Positions 1 to 10,480 of a DNA stretch of 64,000 nt are shown one piece after another (within the stretch, counting starts at the first letter, position 1; every line of letters starts with the position of its first letter). The position numbers and the translations under genes were made by a program. The DNA lies in assembly GCA_907163345.1 (NCBI GenBank), contig CAJQUN010000020.1:5329722-5393721 (forward strand), read 5' to 3'. A model generated the notes under the pieces. The model did not search any database. It saw only the letters and a program-made list of their open reading frames with translations, and was not told the DNA's origin. The DNA is from Haberlea rhodopensis. Lineage: Eukaryota > Streptophyta > Magnoliopsida > Lamiales > Gesneriaceae.

Positions 1-338
1 AATCGGGTTTGTACAACAGGATTGTATAAATCAAAGTCTTCTAGTATAAACCTTCCTTAATTGGAAGAAGGGGAGACGTAGAAGGATTACACCACCTTCG
101 AACTTCCAGAAACATATCCTGTGTCTTATCATTCTGCACTTAGCCATCGAGCTGTTCTTACTTATACAAGAGCAGACCGTTTCCGCACTTACTTATTAGT
201 GGTCTGTTCTGTTCAAAGAGTTGATTAAGTAACAGATTTCTTTCACTAATCAGAAAGAAATCACAAGGGATAAAATTTGTAAGGAGTGTTCATTCACCCC
301 CCCCCCCCCCCCTCTAAAACTCCGGACCGATCCTAACA
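1..338 (+). repeat. 5' LTR, 3' portion only
   Basis: This matches 9519-9849 almost base for base and ends ...TCCTAACA, the same terminus as the 3' LTR. A C-homopolymer (about 297-312) is longer here than in the 3' copy. The remaining roughly 830 bp of the LTR should lie to the left of the window. Confidence 0.95.
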
Positions 339-340
339 AG

Positions 341-352
341 TGGTATCAGAGC
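341..352 (+). other. Primer binding site (initiator tRNA-Met)
   Basis: TGGTATCAGAGC starts two bases after the LTR end. It is the standard complement of the 3' end of plant initiator methionine tRNA, used to prime minus-strand DNA synthesis. Confidence 0.93.
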
Positions 353-387
353 AGGTCATCTTAATCAGCACAAAGAATATTAAGCTG

Positions 388-2281
388 ATGGCATCATTCA
401 ACAAAATCCCCATGTTCTCAAAAGAAGATTATGATGACTGGAGAATCAGAATGCAAGCTCACCTGGCAGCTCAGGATGACGACATGTGGTTCGTCATCAC
501 CGATGGACCAATGAAGATCCTAAAAATAAATACAGCAGTCGCCACTACCAGTGGAGAACCACAAATGGTAGAAAAAGACAGATCCCTCTGGACGAATGAG
601 GATAGAAAGAAAGCAAACCTCGACAATGTGGCCAAAGACACATTGTTCAAAACTTTGGACAAGAACATGTTCAGCAAAATCAAAATGTGCTCTACTGCCA
701 AAGAAATTTGGGAGAAGATAGCACAGCTATGTGAAGGCAACGACCAGACCAAAGAAAACAAGTTAACTGTGGCAAAGATTTGAGAGCATAAAGATGAAAA
801 GTGGTGAAACTCTAAATGAGTTTGATGAAAGAGTCACCAGCATCATAAATGAACTGAATGGTCTGGGGAAGGAATATTCTAACAGAGAGATCGCTCTGAA
901 AGTAATGAGAGCTCTGCCAAAGGAATGGGATGTAAAGACCATTGCCATGAGGGAATCAAAAGACCTTAACAAGGTTGAACTTCATGATCTGTTTGCAGAC
1001 CTCAAGGCCTATGAGTTTGAACTAATAAGCAGAGGTGAAGCAGAGCCATTCATCTCTCAACCCAACAAGGCCCTGGCAGCCATCCCAGACCAGATCGCTT
1101 CAACATCAGACCGATCTGCTGAACAGATGAGTAACGATGCTATGTCATTATTTATAAAGAAATTCGGTAAATTTATGTCTAAAAATAAGAGGAACTTCAA
1201 ACCCTCTCATCATTACAAATCAAGAAAAGATGATACTGTTAACGATCAGGCTTGCTACAATTGTGGTAAGACCGGACACTTTATTGCAGATTGCACCAGA
1301 CCGAAGAAAGAAGAAAGGAAAGAGAAGCATCGTGATGATAGAAAGAAGAAGCACCACAAAGACCGCAAGAATCATGGAAAATCCCAAAAAGTCTTAGTTG
1401 CTGAGGAAGGAAACAGCAAATGGGCTCAGACTGATTCCGATTCAGACAGCTCTGAATATTCTTCCAGCGAAAGCGAAGAAGAGGTTCAATGTCTGATGGC
1501 AGATGAAGAAATGAGTCAGACAGATGAGGTATTTGAATTTGAATCAAATGATTTTACACGAGAAGAGCTCATGTCCGCACTGCAAGACATGGCAAATGAT
1601 TATAGGATCTTAGCTGAGTCATTTGAGAAGAATAAAGCCAAAATCAGTACTCAAATGGATGAGCACAACAAACCAAGCTGCTCTGAGCAGGGTGAGTGCA
1701 AAAATCTCCAGATCGAGCTGAATAAGCTGAAAATCTCTTATGATCAGCTCCATGAAGAAAATAAGAGAATTAGCACACAAAATGCTAAGCTCTCACATAT
1801 ATTCAAAACATGGACAAAATCCAGAACATCATTGGAAGAATTACAAGAAGCTCAAAGAAATGTCGGTGATTTCACCGGCATAGGCTTTGACACCAAAGAA
1901 TGCACCAAAGATGAGTCTGAGCTGTTGCTGGTAAAGAATCAAGTCAAACAAATGACATTTGTTAAATCCAGCACAGTATATGAAACTGAAGCACCTAAGA
2001 TTCAAACAGGAGTCTCTTACGTAAATCAAAATTTGAGAAAAGGGATTGGTTATGTCGACCAAGCCAACGATAAGGCACCAGCAAGATTTGTGCTTGTGAG
2101 ACCAAATTCAAAAATGCAAGATCGAAGGCAAGGAAGACAATACAATTACTATAACTCAAAACCGATTCAACGAAGATATAGACTACCTTATGAAAATCAA
2201 AGGTTTCACAGCGCACACATTATCACACACAACATCGAAACAGACCAGCACATAGCACACCCTACACACACAAGCCAATAA
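388..2281 (+). pseudogene. Copia gag polyprotein, frame-broken
   Basis: Gag forms the virus-like particle in the cytoplasm and binds the element RNA. The natural start is probably the ATG at 388, since the frame upstream of it includes the primer site. The first part (388-783) has the UBN2-type gag core typical of plant Copia. The frame ends at a TGA at 781-783 and the protein continues in another frame from about 779 to 2281, so there is one indel near 775. A CCHC zinc knuckle (C-YNC-GKTGH-FIADC) lies at about 1255-1296, followed by a Lys/Arg/His-rich stretch, an acidic Ser-rich patch and a long coiled-coil-like region. This long C-terminal extension is usual in Sireviruses. Identification is secure; the product would not be made as one chain. 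Confidence 0.88.
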
Positions 2282-2389
2282 AGCTGATACAGGTGTGGGT
2301 TCCCAAAGGGCTAATCCGTTCTGGACCCAAATAGGATTGGGTACCAACAATAAATATGTGTGATGACAGGTACAGAAGAATCTCGCATC

Positions 2390-5300
2390 AGATTGGTACT
2401 TGGACAGCGGGTGCTCTCGTCACATGACTGGAAACATCAAGCTGCTGTCTGAAGTCACAGAATGCACTGGACCCAAAATCATCTTCGGAGATAACTCAAA
2501 GGGTAAGACCGTGGGCAAGGGTAAGATTGTCCATGGTAACATTATTATCAATGATGTGCTGTTAGTTGAAAATCTGTGCTATAATCTGATTAGTATCAGT
2601 CAACTCTGTGATAATGGTTATGCTGTAGAATTTCATAAACACACTTGCACTGTTAAATCATCAGACGGTATAACCATGCTCGTAGGAATCAGGAATGGAA
2701 ACACATATAAGATTAACTGGGATCATGCTCAACCTGATAATCCTACTTGCTTCATCGCTAACAATGATAATAAACACTGGCTATGGCATAAGCGCTTGAA
2801 TCATATCAACTTTAAGACCATTGCTAGCCTGTGTAAACATGATTTAGTTATCGGTCTGCCCAAGATCGACTTTGCTAAGGATAAGATCTGCGAAGCTTGC
2901 CAAATGGGCAAACAGATCAGATCATCCTTCAAAAACAAGAATGCCAAATCCTCCTCCCGCTGTTTAGAATTACTGCATATGGACTTGTTTGGTCCTATAC
3001 CAATAACAAGTTTAGGGGGAATGCGGTATACTCTTGTTGTTATTGATGATTATTCACGCTTTACATGGACTATATTTCTGAGCAGTAAAGATCAGACCGG
3101 TCCGAAGTTGATCAAGCTGCTGAAACGCACTCAGAACGAGAAATCATCCAGCATAGACAGGATTCGAAGTGACAAAGGCACTGAGTTTTCAAATCAGAAT
3201 CTTGAATCCTTTCTAGAAGATCATGGAATCAAGCATGAGTTTTCAGCCGCCAGAACTCCTCAACAGAATGGAGTTGCAGAACGAAGAAACAGAACGCTCA
3301 AGGAAGCAGCAAGAACAATGCTTGCTGAGTCTGGAATCTCTCAAAAGTTCTGGGCAGAAGCTGTAAATACTGCTTGCTACACTCAAAACCGATCTATGAT
3401 TAACAAGAAGCTGAATCTCACTCCATATGAAATATGGACTGGTAACAGACCATCTGTTTCTCACTTTCATGTATTGGCTGTAAATGCTTCGTTCACAACA
3501 ATGGTAAGAGTCATCTTACAGCATTTGAAGCTAAGTCAGATAATGGTATATTCTTAGGATATTCATCAATTAGCAAAGCTTATCGAGTGTTTAATAATCG
3601 AACTTTAACTGTAGAAGAATCTGTTCATATAGTTTTTGATGAATCATTATGTGTTGAGGGCAACAAAGATTCAATTCAAAATCAGATGGAAAATATCCAT
3701 CTCGAAGCTAACAGTGATGATGAGATTGTAGCTAACAGGTCAAGAGACAATCCACCAGAACCAGAAGTGCCAGACAGACCGGATCAGGCCATTGAAGCTT
3801 CTTCAGATCGAGCTGATCCAGATGATCCTGACTCAAATATTAAAGTAGATGCAGATCATGCTGCTACTATTATTCCGACCGAACCAGACAATCCAGAGTC
3901 AAGCTATCGATGGACTAAGAAGCATCCACCTAATCTAGTGATTGGTCGTCCTTCTGCACCGATTAGAACCAGAGGACAGATGATGGATGAGTTCACTCAT
4001 GCTGCTTTCATCTCAACTCTGGAACCCAAGAAGATCGATGAAGCTCTGACTGATTTCAACTGGATTAAAGCAATGCAAGAAGAGCTTAATCAATTCGAAC
4101 AAAATCAAGTTTGGAGTCTAACTCCCAGACCAAGCGATCTGCCTGTTATTGGAACCAGATGGGTTTTCAGAAATAAGCTAGACGCCGATGGAACTGTGGT
4201 TAGAAACAAAGCCAGACTGGTGGCACAGGGATTCAGACAAGAAGAAGGAATCGACTTCGATGAATCATTTGCACCAGTCGCCAGACTTGAAGCAATCCGA
4301 ATCTTTCTTGCATATGCTGCCTTTAAAGACTTCAAAGTATATCAGATGGACGTCAAGAGCGCCTTTCTTAATGGAAAGCTTCAGGAAGAAGTCTACATTG
4401 AGCAAACCACCTGGATTTCAGAACCATTCGTATCCTAATCATGTATACCTACTGAATAAAGCAGTGTATGGTCTGAAACAAGCTCCAAGAGCCTGGTATG
4501 ACACTCTATCTCAATTTCTGCTGAACCATGATTTCCAGATCGGTTCAGTAGATAAAACTCTCTTTAAATTCATTAAGGGGGAACATACCCTATTAGTTCA
4601 GATTTATGTTGATGACATAATCTTTGGGTCAACTAACCCCAAATTGTGCGAGAAATTTTCTAAGTTAATGCAGGGACAGTTCGAGATGAGCATGATGGGA
4701 GAATTGTCATTCTTTCTGGGTCTTCAAGTAAAACAGCTCAACAATGGCATTTTCATCAATCAGACCAAGTATACCAAAGAGCTCCTCAAGAGATTTGGAA
4801 TGGAAACATGCTCAACTGCATCAACTCCAATGAGTCCAACAATCAAGTTAGACAAGGACGAAGGGGGAACGGCAGTTGAAGTAACCATGTATAGAGGACT
4901 CATCGGATCGCTATTGTATCTTACAGCGAGCCGGCCCGATATTATGTTTTCAGTCTGTATGTGCGCCAGATTTCAGACAGAACCAAAGCAATCACATTTC
5001 ATTGCTGCCAAGCGTATTCTGAAATACTTAAAAGGATCTCAGAACGTTGGTCTTTGGTACTCCAAAGATTCAAACTTCAGCTTGATCGGATATTCAGACG
5101 CAGACTACGCTGGGTGTAAGATCGATCGTAAAAGCACCAGTGGAACATGTCAATTTCTAGGTGAAAGATTGATCTCTTGGTTCAGTAAGAAGCAGACATC
5201 TATTGCCACATCCACAGCTGAGGCTGAATACCTAGCCGCTGGAAGCTGTTGCGCTCAAATGCTCTGGATTCAACACCAGCTCAAAGACTACGGCATTCAA

Positions 5301-5549
5301 GCTGTTGACTCTCCGATATTTTGCGACAACACAAGTGCAATCGCTATAACGTATAATCCTGTTTTGCACTCTCGAACAAAGCACATTGATATTCGACATC
5401 ATTTTATTCGAGATCATGTTGGCAAAAAGGAAATTCGGATCGAACACATTTCAACAGAGCAGCAAGCAGCAGACATCTTCACCAAACCACTTCCTGAGGC
5501 TAAGTTTAATTATTTCCGTCAAATTCTTGGTTTAATTGACTTATCTTAA
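2390..5549 (+). pseudogene. Copia pol: protease, integrase, reverse transcriptase, RNase H (frame-broken)
   Basis: The polyprotein would cleave itself, copy the RNA and integrate the DNA. In order: the aspartic protease motif LDSGCSRHMTG (about 2400); the GAG-pre-integrase motif LWHKRLNH (about 2780); the integrase core with HMDLFGPI, VVIDDYSRFTW and the D-then-E region ending in QQNGVAERRNRTL (about 2970-3310); reverse transcriptase from WIKAMQEEL (about 4060), with QMDVKSAFLNG, GLKQAPRAWY and the catalytic IYVDDIIFGS (about 4600); and RNase H with DADYAGC and STAEAEYLAA (about 5095-5240). The frame changes near 3470 and near 4400, and the gag-pol junction (2281-2395) is also broken. The stop is at 5547-5549. 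The domain set is complete but the reading frame is not. Confidence 0.92.
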
Positions 5550-5967
5550 TTAGTTTAGATGTTTTTATTCTTTTCGCTCTTAAAGATTTTTGTCACTACA
5601 GATCGATAATACAATGTTCAGAAAGACACAGACCGGTCCGAACTTTCAGACCGATCCTTGTCAGTCTGATTTTATCCTATGATCTGTTTGGACAATTATT
5701 TGTTTTTAAAAAAAAAAAAAAAAAACAAAACAGCCCGGACTGATTAACCTTTTAACTAGTTGTACTTTAACCGCCTTATCTTTCTTCATCCTGACCGTTT
5801 ATTTTGAATAATTTATTTCTCAGTCTTGGAGATAAAGACACGTGTCTTCTCTCTCCTATTTAGCGGGCTGAACATTTCATACTTTTTCACTTTTTACAGT
5901 TTACCGCTTTCTACCTTCTTACTCTCCTACTCTCTTACTCTTCGCACCCTCTTTAAACTTCTTTCAT
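5550..5967 (+). promoter_or_regulatory. Spacer between pol and third ORF with promoter-like features
   Basis: This non-coding spacer holds an A-tract (about 5708-5724), an ACACGTGTC G-box/ABRE-type core near 5838, a TATTTA box-like sequence about 20 bp on (near 5860), and a pyrimidine-rich leader up to the ATG at 5968. There is also a TTTTTACAG acceptor-like site near 5898. Either an internal promoter or a splice acceptor could express the third ORF; which one is used, if either, is inference. Confidence 0.35.
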
Positions 5968-8416
5968 ATGGCTACCATCACTCATAACTCATTCTCCGTT
6001 GAGTTTGATGACATCTACAGGGGAGAAGATGCTGCGATGGTGTCCATTTTTAGAGCCCTGGAATCCTCTGGTTTACGGAATTTTTTGGAGTGCGGATCCG
6101 TTGTTTATGAACCAGAAATCCGCGAGCTGTTCGCCAACGCCGTCTCCCGGAAGTCATCCATCTCTACAACTGTCAAGGGCAAATCTTTCGAGATCTCGCC
6201 AACAACAATGGCCAAGACCTTTGGCCTCCCCAATTCCGGCCTGACAGAGTTCGGACAGACTCCTCCAGCATCTCTCTTAGATCTTCAGGGGAAGATTTCT
6301 ATTTCTGGCCACCGATTGCAACCCTCATTTAAGAAGAAGGAAATGCTCTTCCATTTCCAGGTGCTGTGCGAAGTGGTAGCCAAGCCACTTTTGGGTAAAG
6401 CAGGAAGCTTCGATGCTGTAACCGCCGAGAAGTTCAGGGCTATGGCAGCTATTGTATCTGGACAGAAGATAAACTGGTCCATGATTTTGTTTGGAGTACT
6501 GCTGGAAACGGTGATTGCATCCAAGCACGCCGTATGCTTTGCTGTTCCTCTCAGCAAGCTCTTGGAGTCCTTAGGCCTCGAGCTGAGCAAGCCGTCTGCT
6601 CTCCGCCCCTTTAAGGTCCTTAACTCCAAAGGGCTTGCACTGCTGAAGTCCAAGAGTGCTCCGCCTACTCCTACAACTCTGGTCTCAGTCAAGATTGAGA
6701 AGGACGAGGAACAAGCTGATGTGCGCAAACCTCGGGTCAAGCGGAAGCTGACCATTCAGACTGACTCAGAAGAAACCCAGTCTGCTCACTCATCCCCAAC
6801 CAAGCCACTTCCCAAAAAACCCCGAACCCAGATTACCAAACCAACCAGACATCTACCTCCACCCATACTGCCACCCACTAAAGCAACCCCTGCACCTCAA
6901 CCCCCCACTCAGCCTTCACAAGCCTCAACCCCTGCACCCAAAGTCACCCTTAGAATTCCCTCTGCCAATCCCGTGGTCAAAGGGATAGTTATCACTGAGT
7001 TGGGTGACTATACCCAATCAGGGATTAAGTCCCCTTCCTCCACCGGCAAGGGAAAAGCCACTCTCACAGAACCCATCTCTTCTAAACCCAAATCTGCTGC
7101 ACAGACTGCCATCGACATCGCTATGGAGGATGTTGATGAGAAGCTAGCTGAACTCCTTGTGGTCTTTGATGAATATGTCCAGTACCGGACTGTCAACCAC
7201 ATTGATATGTTCTACGGAAAGCTGCACAGACTGAAGAAGATGGAAGACGAGGTTCTGAGAGGCACAGACACTGATGATGTTCGCCTTGCGGTGCAGCGCA
7301 GAGAGTTATTTACGGCAAAACACAGATTCAGACTGGCCAATCTGCTTCTCACTGCCAAAAAGAAGAACTTCGATCCGCTTGCTCCTACTGCCAGAGATGA
7401 TGGGGCTGTGATTGCTCAACTTGAGATGGATATTCATGCTCTATCCCTAGCTGTCCGCTTTCAACGACAGAGGCTAGGTATCTCCACTCCAGCCACAAGC
7501 CCGGATCATCCTTCTGTCAGCAAGACTCTGGCAGAACCTTTTATCGAGGTTATTCCTTCTGCTGAAGCAAAACAGACAGGAGATCAGCCTGCAGACCTCG
7601 TACCAGAACAGACAGCGGAGCAGCCATTGCCTAATGCTCCGTCTGCAACAGATGATGAATCAATGAATGTTCTGTTGGATTCTCCGACAACATCTATTCC
7701 ATTGAAGTCATCAGCCTCCCTTGCTCAAAACAGTCCAGCTGAAGCATGTGCAACAACTGAAGTACCAGACCTCCTCGATCCGGATTTGGTGGTATCTACA
7801 GTGGTTGCAGCTCTCCAAGATGAGGAACCTTCCAGTCCCCACTCTCCTCCGGGACCATCAGATGAAGATTTGGCATTCATTCATAGTTTTTCTTCGGATC
7901 TGGTCACTCTGATCCGATCCGAAATTCATCAAGCTGCCATTTCTTCCATCGTGCCGATTGCTGAAGCAGATGATCCTGCTATGTCATCATCAGATCACTC
8001 TCCCAGCCAGCTATCTGATGCACCTCCATTCCTGGCACGGACTATCCAGCACTTTTCTGATAACTGTGTCATTAACTCAACGAATTCTCGAAGTTCATCA
8101 AAGTCAACGAGTCACAACTTTGGACTTTAATTCTTTCAAAGAGAAAATGACTGCCAGTATCGGAAGCCTCCAGCGCGGCATCAACGATCTGTTTTCTCAA
8201 CAAGCCTCCTACAAGAACAGTCTGAGGAAAGAGCAGGTCGAGTTAGCCACTGAAGTCAGAGCATCTGTTTCTAACTCCCTCCGCGCTCAAGACGTTCGTC
8301 TTGACGCTATCAGCGCGCAGCTAGCCCAAGTTGTTGAATTCCTTCAAGAGATTGCTGCTGACAAAAAGGGGGAAAAGAAGACAGACTTCAAGCCGCCTCC
8401 AAGCTCAAAAAGATAG
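5968..8416 (+). CDS. Sirevirus third ORF (env-like position), one frame change near its 3' end
   Basis: Third ORFs at this position in the SIRE/Maximus lineage are called env-like, but their function is unproven. The frame 5968-8130 encodes 720 residues. It has an N-terminal globular region of about 210 residues that resembles the domain found in many plant transposon accessory ORFs. A Pro/Ser/Thr-rich basic middle (about residues 225-360) and a helical, acidic segment (about 375-510) follow. The natural C-terminus appears to continue in another frame to 8416, with a coiled-coil-like stretch (RAQDVRLDAISAQLAQVVEF) and a charged tail, so an indel lies between about 8040 and 8120. No signal peptide or membrane-spanning segment is visible, which argues against a classical envelope protein. 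The ATG at 5968 is the first in the frame and follows a pyrimidine-rich leader. Confidence 0.7.
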
Positions 8417-8684
8417 CAGTCTTAGTCATTTAACTTGTCAGACTGTCTGTATTTAGGATTTCTTGATGATCAATAAAATCCTTCTTTTGATTAAGTCCTT
8501 GTTCATTTATTTTGAACTTTAATAAAGGCTTAATAATAAAAGATTGAATCGATCAAACTTAATGATGTTCATTTATTTTGAACAAAGAAGTAATCGATCC
8601 AAAAGCATTCGCTTCAGAGCTCTTATCAAGACTGATTAAAAAGACTTAGAAGCTTGGTTTTGTCATCATCAAAAAGGGGGAATT
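8417..8684 (+). other. 3' untranslated internal region and polypurine tract
   Basis: This non-coding stretch ends in AAAAAGGGGGAATT (8671-8684), the polypurine tract abutting the 3' LTR and used to prime plus-strand DNA. A second purine tract (AAAAAGGGGGAAAAG, about 8364) lies inside the end of the third ORF, in line with the extra purine tracts known from Sireviruses. Confidence 0.85.
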
Positions 8685-9849
8685 TGTTAGTTCCGGACCT
8701 TATCGATGAGATTTTAAAGATGACAAAACAGTTCAGACCGGATCGATAGAAATCAGATTGACCAGATCAATCGGACTCAACAGAGCAAGATGGCAAAGCA
8801 TTTCAGACCGGATCGATGGAAACTAGGCATACCATATCGATCGGACATATCAGAGCAAACTGATAAAGAATAGTACATATCAGACCGGATCGATGGATTC
8901 CAGAATGACTAGATCGATGCTTCAGATCGATCTCAACCTTTATCAGATCAGAGCAGTCAAGGATACATAAAGGATGGCTTCTCAGTCAGAATCATCAACG
9001 GATATTTATTGCAGCATTTAATGGTGCAATTAATGCTACAAAGGACCAAAGACTGAAGATTGCCATAATAGGTAAGAAGACAAAGAAGAGCTTACCTGAC
9101 AGTCGCCGAAAGCATATACCAGAACGGCAAGTATCCTGAAGAAGAAGACTGTAGCTTTCTCAGAGTCTAAAAAGAGTCATAGCTGCACATTAAGGGAAAC
9201 AATGCCGTTGCCACCTTCAACTATAAAAGGATGCAACAAACAGATGCAAAGGACTTTTGACTCTACAACTCACGCTGATCAATTGAAAAATATACAAGAA
9301 AGCTAAACAGCACACGCTTACAAAGTACAGAAGCTTTCGAGCTGAAGTTATTCATTTAAGCGCAATTACTTTGTAACATTTGATCATTGTAGGATCACTG
9401 TGCGCATTGTGTATTGAAAAATAGAAGTGAGCAACATTTTGTAACTGTCAGACAGAGTGTGTCTGAGCAGGTTGAGTGACTAGGAGTTTCAGACTGGTAG
9501 TGAGGTAAATCCAGCCTGAATCGGGTTTGTACAACAGGATTGTATAAATCAAAGTCTTCTAGTATAAACCTTCCTTAATTGGAAGAAGGGGAGACGTAGA
9601 AGGATTACACCACCTTCGAACTTCCAGAAACATATCCTGTGTCTTATCATTCTGCACTTAGCCATCGAGCTGTTCTTACTTATACAAGAGCAGACCGTTT
9701 CCGCACTTACTTATTAGTGGTCTGTTCTGTTCAAAGAGTTGATTAAGTAACAGATTTCTTTCACTAATCAGAAAGAATTCACAAGGGATAAACTTTGTAA
9801 GGAGTGTTCATTCACCCCCCCCTCTAAACACTCCGGACCGATCCTAACA
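8685..9849 (+). repeat. 3' LTR (1165 bp)
   Basis: The LTR is bounded by TGTTAG...CTAACA inverted ends, directly after the purine tract. U3 contains three spaced copies of CAGACCGGATCGAT (about 8734, 8804 and 8881) plus other GATCGAT motifs. A TATAAAA box at 9222 should set the transcription start about 30 bp downstream. The segment from about 9519 is shared with the LTRs of the array at 35-43 kb (GTTTGTACAA, AAATCAAAGTCTTCTAGT, GGGGAGACGTAGAAG). Confidence 0.95.
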
Positions 9850-9885
9850 GCGACTTTAATAAAAAAAAAAAATTTTATGATGTCG

Positions 9886-10071
9886 CCATCTGAGTTGGCG
9901 ACATCAATATAATTTATTGATGTCGCCATCTCAGTTGGCGACATCAATTTAATTTATATGGATGTCGCCATCTGAGATGGCGACACCAATAAATTATATT
10001 GAAGTCGCCAACTCAGTTGGCGACATCAATAAAATTTATTGGTGTCGCCATCTGAGATGGCGACACCAATG
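9886..10071. repeat. Left hairpin array (5 units)
   Basis: Five imperfect palindromes of about 27 bp (near 9886, 9918, 9960, 10002 and 10041) have arms GATGTCGCCA / TGGCGACATC around a short loop and AT-rich spacers of 4-14 bp. They match the array at the other end of the element. Likely roles are transposase binding or terminal structure. Confidence 0.85.
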
Positions 10072-10080
10072 AATTTTTAA

Positions 10081-10480
10081 CCTAAATTTTCCACAGCACG
10101 CCGCCGCACTTCTTCATTCTCATTTCTTCTGCAAATTCTCAATTCTTTCGTCCGCTCCTTCTCAAATTTTCAGCTCTCAAATTTTCTTCCTAACATTTCT
10201 GCAAAAATCAAGTTATTTCCAAAATATTTAAGGTAAGCTTTTTAATTTTGTTATTTGTGTATCGTAGATAAATTATGATTTTGATATATTTAGTGGGAGT
10301 ATATTACTTGTTGGAGTATATTTTTGTGATGTGAAAGATTAAAATTTAAGTTGACTTCGGAGGGTGGCGGCGTCGGGCGGCGGCGGCGGCGGCAGGTGGT
10401 GGGCGGCGGCGGTGGGCGACGGACGGGTTGTTTTTGTAATGTTGAGATTAATGTTGTTAATTTTTGTATTATATTTCAGG
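10081..10480 (+). promoter_or_regulatory. 5' leader exon and first intron of the plant-mobile-domain gene
   Basis: A pyrimidine-rich leader (about 10090-10232) ends at a good donor (AAG|GTAAGC, 10233). The intron, which includes a CGG-rich patch near 10366-10430, ends at TATATTTCAG (10479), one base before the ATG at 10481. A reading frame through the CGG patch from 10364 is open but would lie in this intron. Confidence 0.6.

Larger units (their letters stand above)
1..9849 (+). mobile_element. Sirevirus-type Ty1/Copia LTR retrotransposon (5' end outside window)
   Basis: The element runs from a partial 5' LTR through a tRNA-iMet primer site, gag, pol (protease, integrase, reverse transcriptase, RNase H), an additional ORF, a polypurine tract and a complete 3' LTR. 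Integrase precedes reverse transcriptase, which defines Copia. The long third ORF after pol, repeated motifs in U3, and purine tracts before the 3' LTR are features known for the Sirevirus (SIRE/Maximus) lineage. The 330 bp of the 5' LTR that can be compared differ from the 3' LTR by two substitutions plus small indels, so insertion is recent. The coding region nevertheless changes frame several times. The 5 bp after the 3' LTR (GCGAC, 9850-9854) would be the target duplication, but its partner lies outside the window. Confidence 0.9.

Noticed and set aside
10364..10480. Upstream in-frame ATG-like extension of the PMD gene through a CGG-rich patch
   Set aside because: A donor at 10233 and an acceptor at 10479 place this segment in a leader intron, and PMD proteins normally begin at the MDQ-type start found at 10481.
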